A stretch of 64,000 bases of DNA from NCBI GenBank assembly GCA_035647075.1, contig DASROF010000017.1:18698-82697 (forward strand), written 5' to 3'. Under the pieces are notes generated by a model. It made no database searches. It was given only the letters and a program-made list of their open reading frames with translations, and was not told the origin of the DNA. How positions within the stretch are numbered: the stretch's first letter is position 1; each line of letters opens with the position of its first letter. A program made the translations under genes and the position numbers. This stretch comes from Gp6-AA40 sp035647075. GTDB taxonomy: Bacteria > Acidobacteriota > Vicinamibacteria > Vicinamibacterales > UBA2999. This document shows positions 55,955-64,000 of the stretch, piece after piece.

Positions 55955-57055
55955 TCACCGCAGTTTCAGCGTCGTCAGGCTGAACAACGCAAAGATGATG
56001 GCGAGGATGATGAAGCGGGCGATGATTTTGGGCTCGCTCCACCCACTGAGCTCGAAGTGGTGGTGGAGCGGCGCCATCTTGAAGACCCGCTTGCCGGTCA
56101 ACTTGAACGACGCAACCTGAATGACGACCGACGCGGCTTCCATGACGAAGACGCCGCCGACGATCACGAGCAGGAGCTCCTGCTTGATCAGCACTGACAC
56201 GGTCGCCAGCGCGCCGCCGAGTGCGAGCGAGCCGACGTCGCCCATGAAGATTTCCGCGGGAAACGAGTTGTACCAGAGGAAGCCGAGACTGGCACCGACC
56301 AGCGCACCGCAGAAAATCGTCAGTTCTCCTGTGCCCGCAAAGCGGACGAGGTCCAGATACGCAGCGAGCCTCGCGTGCCCGGTGACATATGCCAGCGCGG
56401 TAAAGGCCGCCGCGGCCACGCCGAATGTGCTGATGGCCAGACCATCCAGGCCGTCCGTGAGGTTCACGGCGTTCGACCACGCCACGAGGATGAATGCAGC
56501 AAACGGGAGATACATGAACCCGAGGTCCGGAATCAGGTTCTTGAAGAAGGGAAAAATCAGGCGCGTGTTGTAGAGCGGAGTCGGCGTCTGATCGGCCAGC
56601 ACAAGCAGCGAAGCGCCAACACCGAGCGCTACCAGTACCTGTCCACCCAGCTTGTAGCGCGGTATCAGGCCGTGATGCGACCGGCGGACGATCTTGAGGT
56701 AGTCGTCGATGAAACCGACGATGCCGAAACCGACGGTCGCCAGGACCGCGATCCAGATATAGGGACTCTTCAGGTCCGCCCACAGCAACGTTGGAGTGAG
56801 CGCCGAGGCCAGGATCAGCAGGCCGCCCATCGTCGGCGTCCCGGCTTTCGCGCGGTGCGATTCCGGACCTTCCTGACGGATCACCTGGCCGACCTGGAAG
56901 TCGCGCAGCTTCCGAATCATCCACGGGCCGAGCAGCAGGCTGATCGCCAGCGCCGTCAGGCTCGCCGCCGCGGTCCGGAACGTGATGTACCGCGTCACGT
57001 TCAGCGCGCCGAGATAGGGATAGTTCGCCAGCGGTGGCAGGAGCTGATAGAACAT
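55955..57055 (-). CDS. mraY: Phospho-N-acetylmuramoyl-pentapeptide transferase
   Basis: 366 residues from ATG 57055 (TGATG overlap with murF). MraY attaches the pentapeptide precursor to undecaprenyl phosphate, giving lipid I. Ten membrane helices, PTMGGLLIL near 76, DDYLKI near 119, NAVNLTDGLDGLA near 192 and the HHH motif PLHHHFELSGWSE near 325 show the active site. The position between murF and murD is canonical. Confidence 0.96.
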   Translation of the reverse strand: MFYQLLPPLANYPYLGALNVTRYITFRTAAASLTALAISLLLGPWMIRKLRDFQVGQVIRQEGPESHRAKAGTPTMGGLLILASALTPTLLWADLKSPYIWIAVLATVGFGIVGFIDDYLKIVRRSHHGLIPRYKLGGQVLVALGVGASLLVLADQTPTPLYNTRLIFPFFKNLIPDLGFMYLPFAAFILVAWSNAVNLTDGLDGLAISTFGVAAAAFTALAYVTGHARLAAYLDLVRFAGTGELTIFCGALVGASLGFLWYNSFPAEIFMGDVGSLALGGALATVSVLIKQELLLVIVGGVFVMEAASVVIQVASFKLTGKRVFKMAPLHHHFELSGWSEPKIIARFIILAIIFALFSLTTLKLR

Positions 57056-58446
57056 CAGGCACGCTCCGCCGCGAGACGATCGACGACAACATCGGTGCGG
57101 ATTCCGCGGGATCCCTTCACGAGCACGAGATCACCTGACCGAATCGCGCCGGCGATGACCGGTGCAGCGAGGTCGCTCGTCGGAAAATAGGTCACGGCGG
57201 CGGACGGCAGTCCGGCTTGCACCGCTGCATCCGCCAGCGCCTGCGCCGCCGATCCGCCGATGGCGTACAGATGGTTGATGCCGCTCTTCGCCGCAAGGCG
57301 GCCGCTCTCCGCGTGGAGTCGCGTACTGTGATCGCCGAGCTCGAGCATCTCGCCGAGCACCGCGATCTTTCTCGCCGCCACAGGCTCGCTCCTGAGGACA
57401 TCGAGGGCTCGCGCAAGCGCCGACGGGCTCGAGTTGTATGAGTCGTCCACGACGATGACGCCGTTTGACAACCGCAGAACTGCCCCGCGGCGGGCGGCCG
57501 CGCGAAGCTGGGTGGCGGCGACTGCGATGTCGTCGAGCGGAATGCCGGTGTCGACGGCGACGGCCGTCGCGGCAAGCAGGTTCGAGAGATTACCGAGACC
57601 GAGCAGCGGACTCTCGAGATCAACGTCACCCACGGGGGTCGTGACGTGCGCACGCACTCCAGACAACCCGCGATCATCGACAGAGACGGCGCGCACGTCG
57701 GCTCGTTCGGAGGTTCCGAAGGTCATCGTGCGGCCGACGAACCCTCGCACCCGCGACATCACACGCGGGTCGTCGGCATTGCACACCAGCACGGTCGAGG
57801 AGGTTGAGCGCTCGAGAATCTCCGCTTTGGCATCGGCGATCGCATCGGGAGACGCAAAGAAACCGAGGTGCGCGTCGCCCACGTTCGTCCAGACACGGAC
57901 GTCCGGTTCGGCAATCGCCACCAGCTCGCTGATCTCCCCTGCGTGATTCATCCCGAGTTCCATCACCGCGACATCGGGCGCCGTGCGCACCTGCATCAAT
58001 GACAGCGGCAGCCCGATGTGGTTGTTCAAATTGCCCTTGTTCTTGACGACCGTTTTGCGCCGTTCGAGAAATGCCGCAATCGTTTCCTTCGTTGTCGTCT
58101 TGCCGGCGCTGCCCGTAATCGCGATCACGCGCGTTCCTGCCGCCATCCGCACCGCGTGCGCCAGGTCCTGCAGCGCCTTCAGCGTGTCGTCGACCTCGAT
58201 CAGCGCCCCGTCAGGCCGACCTGCGTTGTGGTCGACGATCGCCGCGGCCGCACCGCGTGCCAGCACCTCCGCCACAAAATCGTGCCCGTCGAACCTTGGT
58301 CCCTTGATCGCGACGAACAAGTCGTCCGGTCCCGCTTCCCGACTGTCGATGACGACCTCGCGTATCCCTCTGTCTGCCTGACCGCCGGTCAGCCTGCCGC
58401 CGACCGCGTTCGCCACCCACGCCGGGGTCAGTTGAACGTGCGTCAC
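57055..58446 (-). CDS. murF: UDP-N-acetylmuramoyl-tripeptide--D-alanyl-D-alanine ligase
   Basis: 463 residues from GTG 58446. Motifs: ATP loop TGSAGKTTTKETI near residue 112, ELGMNHAGEISELVAIAEPD near 165, DDSYNSSPSALARAL near 325. MurF adds D-Ala-D-Ala to the tripeptide. It starts 7 bases after murE's stop and overlaps mraY. Its normal length and motifs leave no doubt. Confidence 0.95.
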   Translation of the reverse strand: MTHVQLTPAWVANAVGGRLTGGQADRGIREVVIDSREAGPDDLFVAIKGPRFDGHDFVAEVLARGAAAAIVDHNAGRPDGALIEVDDTLKALQDLAHAVRMAAGTRVIAITGSAGKTTTKETIAAFLERRKTVVKNKGNLNNHIGLPLSLMQVRTAPDVAVMELGMNHAGEISELVAIAEPDVRVWTNVGDAHLGFFASPDAIADAKAEILERSTSSTVLVCNADDPRVMSRVRGFVGRTMTFGTSERADVRAVSVDDRGLSGVRAHVTTPVGDVDLESPLLGLGNLSNLLAATAVAVDTGIPLDDIAVAATQLRAAARRGAVLRLSNGVIVVDDSYNSSPSALARALDVLRSEPVAARKIAVLGEMLELGDHSTRLHAESGRLAAKSGINHLYAIGGSAAQALADAAVQAGLPSAAVTYFPTSDLAAPVIAGAIRSGDLVLVKGSRGIRTDVVVDRLAAERA

Positions 58447-58453
58447 CCTGCCG

Positions 58454-59971
58454 TCACCCGGCGCGCGACTTCACCCGCCGCGCCTCCAGTCCTTCGCGCG
58501 CCACCGCAACGTCGTCAAACGGCAGTGTCCGCCCGGCAATCTCCTGATACTTCTCGTGCCCTTTGCCGGCGATGAGCACAACGTCGCCCTTCGCCGCGCG
58601 GGTGATCGCCTGCAGGATCGCGTCGTGTCGATCGACGACCGTCAGCACGTCGGCGCTGCTCTGGCGCGTCTCGGCATCAGCGCCACGTTTGACCTCTTCG
58701 ATGATGCGCTGCGCATCTTCGCCTCTCGGGTTGTCCGACGTAATGATCACGACGTCGCTCAGTCGCGCCGCGACCATGCCCATCAATGGACGCTTCGTCC
58801 GATCGCGGTCGCCGCCGGCTCCGAAGACGGTGATCAAGCGCTGTGCGGCGAGTGGGCGAGCCGTCTCGAGCAGATTTCTCAACGCGTCGTCGGTGTGGGC
58901 GTAGTCCACGATGACTGTCACGTCGTCGTCACGCGTGGAGGCCAGCTCAAAGCGGCCTGGCACGCCTGGCAGTTGGCGGATGCCCTTTTCGATCGCCTCG
59001 AGCGGCACGTCGAGCGAGGCGGCTGTGGCTGCAGCCGCGAGGATGTTGTAGACGTTTGGACGCCCGACCAGGCGCGAGCGAATGCGGACCGTTCCCTGCG
59101 GGAGACGCGCTTCGAACTGCAGCCCCTCGAGCGTCATCGTGAGCGGGCCTGACGACACGTCGGCCGGCTTATTGATCCCGTAGGTGACCGGCCGCGGCGA
59201 GATGTCAATCAGGGCCTGCGCGCGGGGATCATCGACGTTGATGATCGATGGCGCCTCGGCGGGCTCCATCTCGAACAACCGCCGTTTGGCGGCGAAGTAG
59301 TCCTCCATGTTCGAGTGAAAGTCGAGATGGTCGCGTGTCAGGTTCGTGAAGACACGGGCGGCGAACTGCATGCCATCGACGCGTCGAAGTGACAGGGCGT
59401 GTGAGGAGACCTCCATCACGCAGGCTCCACATCCTTCGGTCACCATACGGCGCATGAACGACTGCAGCTCCGGCGCCTCCGGCGTCGTTCGCGTCGCATC
59501 CATCGACCGCCCGCCGATCCGGTAGGTCACCGTTCCCATCAGGCCGCATTGCAGACCGGCTGCCTCGAAGATTGCCGCAGTGAGGTAGCTGGTCGTCGTC
59601 TTTCCGTTGGTACCGGTGATCCCGACGACACGCATCGCACGGCTGGGATGATCGAAGAACTCGGCCGAGAGCAGCGCCAGTGCAAGGCGGGCGGAGGTGA
59701 CCACGACCCATGGGACCGGTGCGGGAGCGGGCGCCGGTTGTTCGGCAACGATCGCGGCGGCGCCTGAGGCGATTGCCTGTGAGACGTACTGCAGTCCGTC
59801 GGCCTTCAGTCCGGGAATCGCGACGAAGACCATTCCCGGCACCACGCGCCGCGAGTCGTACGCCACCCCCGTACACTCGACTTCGAGCGAACGAGCGTCA
59901 CTCACGTGCGCCGGTCGGTCTTGCGGCGGCATCGCGCGCGCGAAGGCGCGCAACAACTCGCCAACCGTCAC
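58454..59971 (-). CDS. murE: UDP-MurNAc-L-Ala-D-Glu:meso-diaminopimelate ligase
   Basis: 505 residues from GTG 59971, overlapping the ftsI TGA as GTGA; the longer frame to 60061 lies inside ftsI. ATP loop TGTNGKTTTSYLTA near residue 118, LTRDHLDFHSNMEDYFAAK near 215 and the selectivity motif SDNPRGED near 420. DNPR indicates addition of meso-diaminopimelate rather than L-lysine, so the peptidoglycan is of the diderm A1-gamma type. Cytoplasmic. Confidence 0.95.
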   Translation of the reverse strand: MTVGELLRAFARAMPPQDRPAHVSDARSLEVECTGVAYDSRRVVPGMVFVAIPGLKADGLQYVSQAIASGAAAIVAEQPAPAPAPVPWVVVTSARLALALLSAEFFDHPSRAMRVVGITGTNGKTTTSYLTAAIFEAAGLQCGLMGTVTYRIGGRSMDATRTTPEAPELQSFMRRMVTEGCGACVMEVSSHALSLRRVDGMQFAARVFTNLTRDHLDFHSNMEDYFAAKRRLFEMEPAEAPSIINVDDPRAQALIDISPRPVTYGINKPADVSSGPLTMTLEGLQFEARLPQGTVRIRSRLVGRPNVYNILAAAATAASLDVPLEAIEKGIRQLPGVPGRFELASTRDDDVTVIVDYAHTDDALRNLLETARPLAAQRLITVFGAGGDRDRTKRPLMGMVAARLSDVVIITSDNPRGEDAQRIIEEVKRGADAETRQSSADVLTVVDRHDAILQAITRAAKGDVVLIAGKGHEKYQEIAGRTLPFDDVAVAREGLEARRVKSRAG

Positions 59972-62070
59972 GGCCTGCCCCGGGGCGCGATACGGCCTTC
60001 GTGAGCGGGAAGCGGAACGTCCGCGACAGGACGCTCCGGGCGGGCCCGACGATCCAGCCACAGCGTTGCGACATCGACCTCGTCGAGTGCAGTGCCGGCC
60101 GCCGGCCGCTGGTTGACGACAAATCCATTGCCGTTCACCTGTGGGCTCACGCCGAGGCGAACGAGCGTCTGCGTGGCGTCCCGGGCACTCATGCCAACGA
60201 GACTTGGGATGACGGCTGCTGAATCGGAGGTGGCGCCGGCGAGGGTCACGACAGCGTCGGCCGGACTGGAGACCGGCTGCTGACGCACGGCGTCGCGCTT
60301 CGCGATCAGCACGGGGGCGGGTCGGTTCAACGACGGGGGAACGCCGCGATGCCGGAGCGCAGCCTCCGCGATCTTCTGAAACACCGGCGCGGCAACCGTG
60401 CCGCCGTACGGCGACACCTTATGCGGCGAATCGATCACCACAAGAATCGTGAAGACCGGATTCCGTGATGGCACGAAGCCGACGAAGGAGACGTTGTAAT
60501 CGGTCTTCGAATAGCCGCCCTTGATCGCCTTGGCGGCGGTGCCGGTCTTTCCCGCAATCGTGAACCCGGCGATCTGGGCGCTCTTCGCCGTTCCTCGCTC
60601 CACGACGCCTTCCATGATCCTGGTCAGCTCGGCTGCAACCTCGTTGCGAACCACGCGACGGACAATCTTCCTGGGCACCGGTATTTCGATACCGTCGCGA
60701 ATCACCGACTTCACGACGCGCGGCTCGACCAGTTCGCCGCCATTGGCCACGGCACTGGCCGCCACCGCCATCTGCAGCGGCGTGACGCTGACTTCGTAGC
60801 CCATCGAGATCGATGCGACGGCGCTGTCGCTTTCTGGCTTCCGGAAGATCCCTCTGCTCTCGCCCCCGAAGTCCTTGCTCTCGCTCCCGAAATCCCACTT
60901 GGAGGTGCGGGAGCCGAAACCGAAACGCGACACGAAAGTGCTGAGCCGGTCCGCCCCGACCTTCAGGCCGATCTTGATCGCGCCGACGTTGCTCGACTTG
61001 ACGATGACGTCCTCGAACGTGAGCGTCCCGTAGTTATGCCCCTTGGCTTCGTCGATGACCCGTGAGCCAAAGCGGATCACGCCCGGATTCGTATTAATCA
61101 GGTCCGACGGTGCCGCCAGGTGTTCCTCGAGCGCCGCTCCCGCCGTGACGATCTTGAATGTCGAGCCGGGCTCGTACACGTACTGAACGGCCCGGTTGAT
61201 CTTCACTTCGTCTGAAAAGACGTTGAACGCGTTCGGATTGAATGTGGGGAAATTCGCCAGCGCGAGAATCTCGCCGGAGATCGGGTCCATCACGATCACC
61301 GAGCCGGCTGACGCTCCGCTCGACTCGACACCAGCGGCAAGCTCGCGCTCGGCGATCCACTGAATCTGCGGATCGATGGTCAGCTTCACTGAGGCACCGG
61401 ACGTGGGCGCCTCCTCTGCGCGGCTGAACGGGCGCTGCCGCCCGTCGACCTGCATCAGCACTTTGCCCGGCCTGCCGCCGACGAGCCATTCATACTTCTT
61501 TTCGACTCCCGCAAGGCCGATGTTGCCGTTGCCGACATAGCCGAGCAGATGCGCGGCGAGCTCCCGCTTTGGGTAATAGCGGGCCGTCTCCTTACGCAGG
61601 CCGATGCCCTTCAGCGCCAGCTGTCCAACACGCGCGGCTTCCTTCGTGGAGATTTTGCGGCTCAACCAGACGAAGTACTTCTGACGACCGTTCTCGTCGC
61701 GCTTGTTGATGCGGCTCACATAGCCGTCACGAATTTCCTTGGTACAGCCGTCGTCCAGCGCCGCACACAGGGCCGCGACGGTCTCCGCTGGCTTCTCGAT
61801 CTCATGCGGTGCCGCGTAGATGCTGTCCGCGTCGACGTCGAACGCGAGCAGCCCGCCGTCGCGATCGAGAATGTCGCCGCGCTTCGGCTCGAGGATGACG
61901 GTATCTTCCTGCTGTTTCTTCGCCTCTTTAATGAGGAAGTCGTGCTCGATGACCTGGAGGTAGACGAGCCGGCCTTCGATCGCCACAGCCCAGGCGACAC
62001 AGAACGCGGCTGCGACGACAATGCGCCGCTTCAGCATTCGCCGCCACGAGAGATCAACGCGGTCAGTCAT
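59968..62070 (-). CDS. ftsI: Septal transpeptidase FtsI/PBP2 type with PASTA domain
   Basis: 700 residues from ATG 62070. One membrane helix (VVAAAFCVAWAVAIEGRL near 17-35), a dimerisation domain and a transpeptidase with SxxK in EPGSTFKIV near 297, SSN near 357 and KTGT near 506. A single C-terminal PASTA repeat (PSLVGMSARDATQTLVRLG near 620) makes it SpoVD-like; the protein is longer than E. coli FtsI (588). It crosslinks septal peptidoglycan with FtsW. ftsL is 12 bases upstream. Confidence 0.93.
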   Translation of the reverse strand: MTDRVDLSWRRMLKRRIVVAAAFCVAWAVAIEGRLVYLQVIEHDFLIKEAKKQQEDTVILEPKRGDILDRDGGLLAFDVDADSIYAAPHEIEKPAETVAALCAALDDGCTKEIRDGYVSRINKRDENGRQKYFVWLSRKISTKEAARVGQLALKGIGLRKETARYYPKRELAAHLLGYVGNGNIGLAGVEKKYEWLVGGRPGKVLMQVDGRQRPFSRAEEAPTSGASVKLTIDPQIQWIAERELAAGVESSGASAGSVIVMDPISGEILALANFPTFNPNAFNVFSDEVKINRAVQYVYEPGSTFKIVTAGAALEEHLAAPSDLINTNPGVIRFGSRVIDEAKGHNYGTLTFEDVIVKSSNVGAIKIGLKVGADRLSTFVSRFGFGSRTSKWDFGSESKDFGGESRGIFRKPESDSAVASISMGYEVSVTPLQMAVAASAVANGGELVEPRVVKSVIRDGIEIPVPRKIVRRVVRNEVAAELTRIMEGVVERGTAKSAQIAGFTIAGKTGTAAKAIKGGYSKTDYNVSFVGFVPSRNPVFTILVVIDSPHKVSPYGGTVAAPVFQKIAEAALRHRGVPPSLNRPAPVLIAKRDAVRQQPVSSPADAVVTLAGATSDSAAVIPSLVGMSARDATQTLVRLGVSPQVNGNGFVVNQRPAAGTALDEVDVATLWLDRRARPERPVADVPLPAHEGRIAPRGRP

Positions 62071-62082
62071 GACTCCGTCCCG

Positions 62083-62475
62083 TTACCGCTGCGCGACGAC
62101 CGACTTGGGCGGCGCCGTTGTTTCGAAGACACGCTCGACGACCGTGGCCTCTCCGGGGCCAGGCGCCACCATATGCAGGCGACGCATCGCTTCCTTCTCG
62201 ACGTATGCCGGCGCTCGCAACGACTCGAGTTCCAGGCGCAGCTGGCGGTTGATCATCGCTTCCTTCTCCAGCTGCTCCTGCGCATCGCTCATGCGGTAGC
62301 CGTACTGATTCAGCTGGAACTGCTGAAACGCGGCAAATACCAGCACCACGACGAGGAAGACACCGAAGCCGACTGAGCGCCACATGTCACGATGGCGCTC
62401 GAGGTCCACCTCACGGACGATCGGGTTGTTCCGGACATCCTTCTTGATGGCCCATTCGAACGATTCGCCGCTCAT
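62083..62475 (-). CDS. ftsL: Cell division protein FtsL-like
   Basis: 130 residues from ATG 62475. Topology is that of FtsL: a short cytoplasmic N-terminus, one membrane helix (VGFGVFLVVVLVFAAFQQF near 35-55) and a periplasmic coiled coil (EQLEKEAMINRQLRLELESL near 66-86). Sequence identity in this family is low, so position between rsmH and ftsI is the main support. FtsL joins FtsB and FtsQ to activate FtsWI. The 30-base upstream spacer contains a heptamer array. Confidence 0.8.
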   Translation of the reverse strand: MSGESFEWAIKKDVRNNPIVREVDLERHRDMWRSVGFGVFLVVVLVFAAFQQFQLNQYGYRMSDAQEQLEKEAMINRQLRLELESLRAPAYVEKEAMRRLHMVAPGPGEATVVERVFETTAPPKSVVAQR

Positions 62476-62489
62476 GTCGATCCCCCGTA

Positions 62490-62517
62490 CCTGAGGCCTT
62501 GGGCCTTAATCCTTGGC
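62490..62517. repeat. Four-unit 7-bp array between rsmH and ftsL
   Basis: In-phase units CCTGAGG (62490), CCTTGGG (62497), then CCTTAAT and CCTTGGC to 62517. The rsmH stop codon (62506-62508) lies inside the array. The CCTT-type words recall those at 21970-21997. Confidence 0.75.
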
Positions 62518-63405
62518 ACTTTCAATCGCGCGCAGCTTGGCGCTGCGGGCGCGGGCATTGCTCTCGACTTCCGCCGGTGCCGGAACCACCGGCCGTTTCG
62601 TCCGGATCGTGATCCGTCCCTCGGACTGCAGCGCCCGGAACGTGTGCTTCACGACTCGATCCTCAAGGGAGTGAAACGTAATGACCGCCATTCGACCGCC
62701 GGCGTTGAGCCGGCCAACCGCCCGTCCGAGAAACCCATCGAGCCCCTCGAGCTCTCGATTCACCCAGATGCGGATCGCCTGGAACGTGCGTGTGGCCGGA
62801 TCGATCCGCGAGTACCCCTTGCGTGGAATCGCCCGGCGAACGACATCGGCGAGCCGCCCGGTCGTGGTGATCGGCGTCTGGGATCGCGCCGTCAGGATTG
62901 CCCGTGCCACGCGCCGTGCATGTCGCTCCTCGCCGAGCGTGTAGATCACATCGGCCAGCGTCTGTTCGTCAGCCGCTGCCAACATCTCCGCCGCGGTGTG
63001 TCCCTGGGACGTATCCATGCGCATGTCGAGGACGTCGTCGCGCCTGAAGCTGAACCCCCGGTCGGGCGCGTCGAGCTGCAACGACGACACGCCAAGATCC
63101 GCCAGCACCCCATCGACCCCGCTGATGCCGCGCGCGTCGAGCACGTCCGTCAGTTCACGGTAGTCGCTGTGAACCAGCTCGACCTGATCGCCAAACGCGG
63201 CTAGAGCGGCGCGCGAGCGTTCAAGCGCCGACGGATCGCGGTCCAGTCCGATGACCCGCGACGCTCCGGCCTCGAGCAGCGCCCGCGCGTGCCCCCCGAG
63301 GCCTACCGTGCAATCGATGAAAATGCCGCCGCGCTCCGGCGCGAGATGCTCGAGCACCTCAGCAACCATCACCGGCGTGTGCACTATCTGGCGGTCGGCA
63401 TCCAC
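62506..63405 (-). CDS. rsmH: 16S rRNA (cytosine(1402)-N4)-methyltransferase
   Basis: 299 residues from GTG 63405. RsmH (MraW) methylates C1402 of 16S rRNA. SAM-binding motifs IDCTVGLGGHARALLEAG near residue 30, GLDRDPSAL near 55, DGVLADLGVSSLQLD near 100 and the C-terminal VITFHSLEDRVVKH near 222 are present. GTG is preferred to ATG 63401, whose frame has no homology. It follows mraZ after a 39-base spacer made wholly of heptamers. Confidence 0.94.
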   Translation of the reverse strand: MDADRQIVHTPVMVAEVLEHLAPERGGIFIDCTVGLGGHARALLEAGASRVIGLDRDPSALERSRAALAAFGDQVELVHSDYRELTDVLDARGISGVDGVLADLGVSSLQLDAPDRGFSFRRDDVLDMRMDTSQGHTAAEMLAAADEQTLADVIYTLGEERHARRVARAILTARSQTPITTTGRLADVVRRAIPRKGYSRIDPATRTFQAIRIWVNRELEGLDGFLGRAVGRLNAGGRMAVITFHSLEDRVVKHTFRALQSEGRITIRTKRPVVPAPAEVESNARARSAKLRAIESAKD

Positions 63406-63446
63406 GACGAACTACGAATCACCAACTGCCGACTGCCAACTAACTC
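63405..63446. repeat. Six-unit 7-bp array between mraZ and rsmH
   Basis: In-phase units fill the complete spacer: CGACGAA (63405), CTACGAA (63412), then four more at 63419, 63426, 63433 and 63440. On the minus strand these read TTCGTCG, TTCGTAG and so on. TTCGTAG also occurs at 6442 and 8047-8074; TTGGCAG (63433) also at 48617. Confidence 0.8.
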
Positions 63447-63897
63447 AAATCCCGTGCTCCGACAGCCGCATCGCATCGTCGTCGGTCCATGGCCCCTGCT
63501 GCAGCTTCAGGGCGAAACGTTCGCCGTTCCAGACCTCGATGTGATTGATGCGTCCGAACACACGAACGTCGCCGATAATCGATGCGCTCTCTCGCAGGTG
63601 CGGTGGAATCGCGATGCGTCCCTGGCTGTCGAGTTCGCCTTCCTGCCCGTAGAAGTTCACGCGATCGAGAAACTTGAGGCGCGACGGATGGGTGCTGGCC
63701 ATTTTCGAGAGCTTCTGCTCAATCTCCAGCCAGACCGGCATCGGATACACGAGGACCGACTCCCCGGTCAGACTCGTCACGAAGACGTCCGCCCCATGCT
63801 GGTCGTGAATGACCCCCCGAAACATCGCCGGCACCTTCAGCCGCCCCTTGTCGTCGATCCGGGTAGCTGAGGAGCCTCGTAGCCCCTTTTGATCCAC
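63445..63897 (-). CDS. mraZ: Transcriptional regulator MraZ
   Basis: 150 residues from GTG 63897, the only start after an in-frame TAG. Two AbrB-like DR-box halves are seen: ATRIDDKGRLKVPAMFR near residue 12 and GELDSQGRIAIPPHLRE near 86. MraZ is the first gene of the dcw cluster and represses it by binding TGG-type repeats. Here such boxes lie at the start codon itself (see 63883-63916), so strong autoregulation is inferred. Family length is 140-155. Confidence 0.94.
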   Translation of the reverse strand: MDQKGLRGSSATRIDDKGRLKVPAMFRGVIHDQHGADVFVTSLTGESVLVYPMPVWLEIEQKLSKMASTHPSRLKFLDRVNFYGQEGELDSQGRIAIPPHLRESASIIGDVRVFGRINHIEVWNGERFALKLQQGPWTDDDAMRLSEHGI

Positions 63898-63916
63898 TTT
63901 GGTCCACTACAAGCCA
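63883..63916 (-). promoter_or_regulatory. Four phased MraZ boxes
   Basis: On the minus strand TGG-type boxes occur every 10 bp: TGG at 63914-63916, 63904-63906 and 63894-63896, then GGG at 63884-63886. Known MraZ operators are direct repeats of TGGGN or AAAGTGG with 10-bp period. The boxes lie between the -10 and the mraZ start codon, which they include. Confidence 0.7.
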
Positions 63917-63921
63917 CACGG

Positions 63922-63950
63922 ATAGTAGAGAACTGATCCGGCGATGTCAA
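63922..63950 (-). promoter_or_regulatory. Sigma-70 promoter of the dcw cluster
   Basis: On the minus strand a perfect -35 TTGACA (63950-63945) and a -10 TACTAT (63927-63922) are separated by 17 bases. Transcription would start at about 63915, leaving a leader of about 18 nt before the mraZ GTG. Confidence 0.8.
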
Positions 63951-64000
63951 CCGCAAGATGCTGATCCTCAGTGGGTTACGTGTTTGTTTCGCCTAGGCTT

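Overview
The window is a high-GC, gene-dense, contiguous chromosomal segment of a bacterium that most resembles an acidobacterium (Acidobacteriota, probably a soil lineage near Vicinamibacteria). The evidence is the combination of family types: a DUF1592 cytochrome-like protein beside a DUF1552 protein and an ankyrin protein, BlaI/BlaR1 sensors fused to TIGR03435 'soil-associated' domains, secreted proteins with the PDGKPDLSGVW motif, and carboxypeptidase-regulatory-domain proteins. Taxonomy is inferred from gene content only. Many starts are GTG or TTG (one probably CTG), and ATGA, GTGA and TGATG overlaps between consecutive genes are common.

Layout. 1-2372 (minus): 3' part of a CstA-type carbon-starvation/peptide transporter, translationally coupled to a secreted streptogramin-lyase-like beta-propeller. 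2531-8525 (plus): DUF1592 protein, DUF1552 protein, ankyrin protein and a DUF1801-like protein. 8557-11686 (plus): BlaI repressor with a visible palindromic operator, BlaR1-type M56 protease fused to TIGR03435, and a second TIGR03435 protein that keeps only the tail of a BlaR1. 11737-13604 (minus): hydratase and two-domain VOC protein. 13630-18247 (plus): carboxypeptidase-regulatory protein, DUF167, imidazolonepropionase (hutI) and a cyclodeaminase. 18219-21043 (minus): small membrane protein, lepB, lepA. 21093-24981: VirJ/AcvB-like hydrolase convergent with mprF. 25091-28038: NtrB/NtrC-type two-component pair. 28230-36007: citrate synthase, secreted proteins, a processive glycosyltransferase, larB, yaeQ and several unknown proteins. 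36124-43576 (plus): mutS2, dnaG, rpoD, a CAU-anticodon tRNA, a C4 zinc-ribbon coiled-coil protein and an RNase HI-like protein. 43601-45284: pgeF, acpS and a small protein. 45311-63897 (minus): a radical SAM protein and the whole dcw cluster, transcribed mraZ-rsmH-ftsL-ftsI-murE-murF-mraY-murD-ftsW-murG-murC-ftsQ-ftsA-ftsZ, with a strong promoter and phased MraZ boxes at its head. No protein-free stretch exceeds about 200 bases.

How the genes work together. The dcw cluster makes lipid II precursors and the septal machinery, and the MurE DNPR motif points to meso-diaminopimelate peptidoglycan. MutS2-DnaG-RpoD is a macromolecular-synthesis group. MprF and the VirJ-like protein may form a synthase/hydrolase pair for lysyl-phosphatidylglycerol. 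BlaI/BlaR1 is a self-contained signal-protease-repressor unit.

The most unusual signal is in the spacers. Several intergenic regions are built of short words in strict 7-bp phase (8047-8102, 6414-6448, 21942-22004, 48603-48630, 62490-62517, 63405-63446), with the same heptamers recurring at distant sites. Others have 8/9-bp words (30532-30567, 42230-42277). Two families of short palindromic repeats (6446/17552 and 4998/43587/45280) and two large imperfect inverted repeats (28062-28199 and 54410-54519) also occur. Other points of interest are a CTG start for yaeQ, a zinc-ribbon gene starting 6 nt after a tRNA, seven in-phase 15-bp repeats in the ftsZ linker, and a canonical terminator hidden in the 3' end of pgeF.
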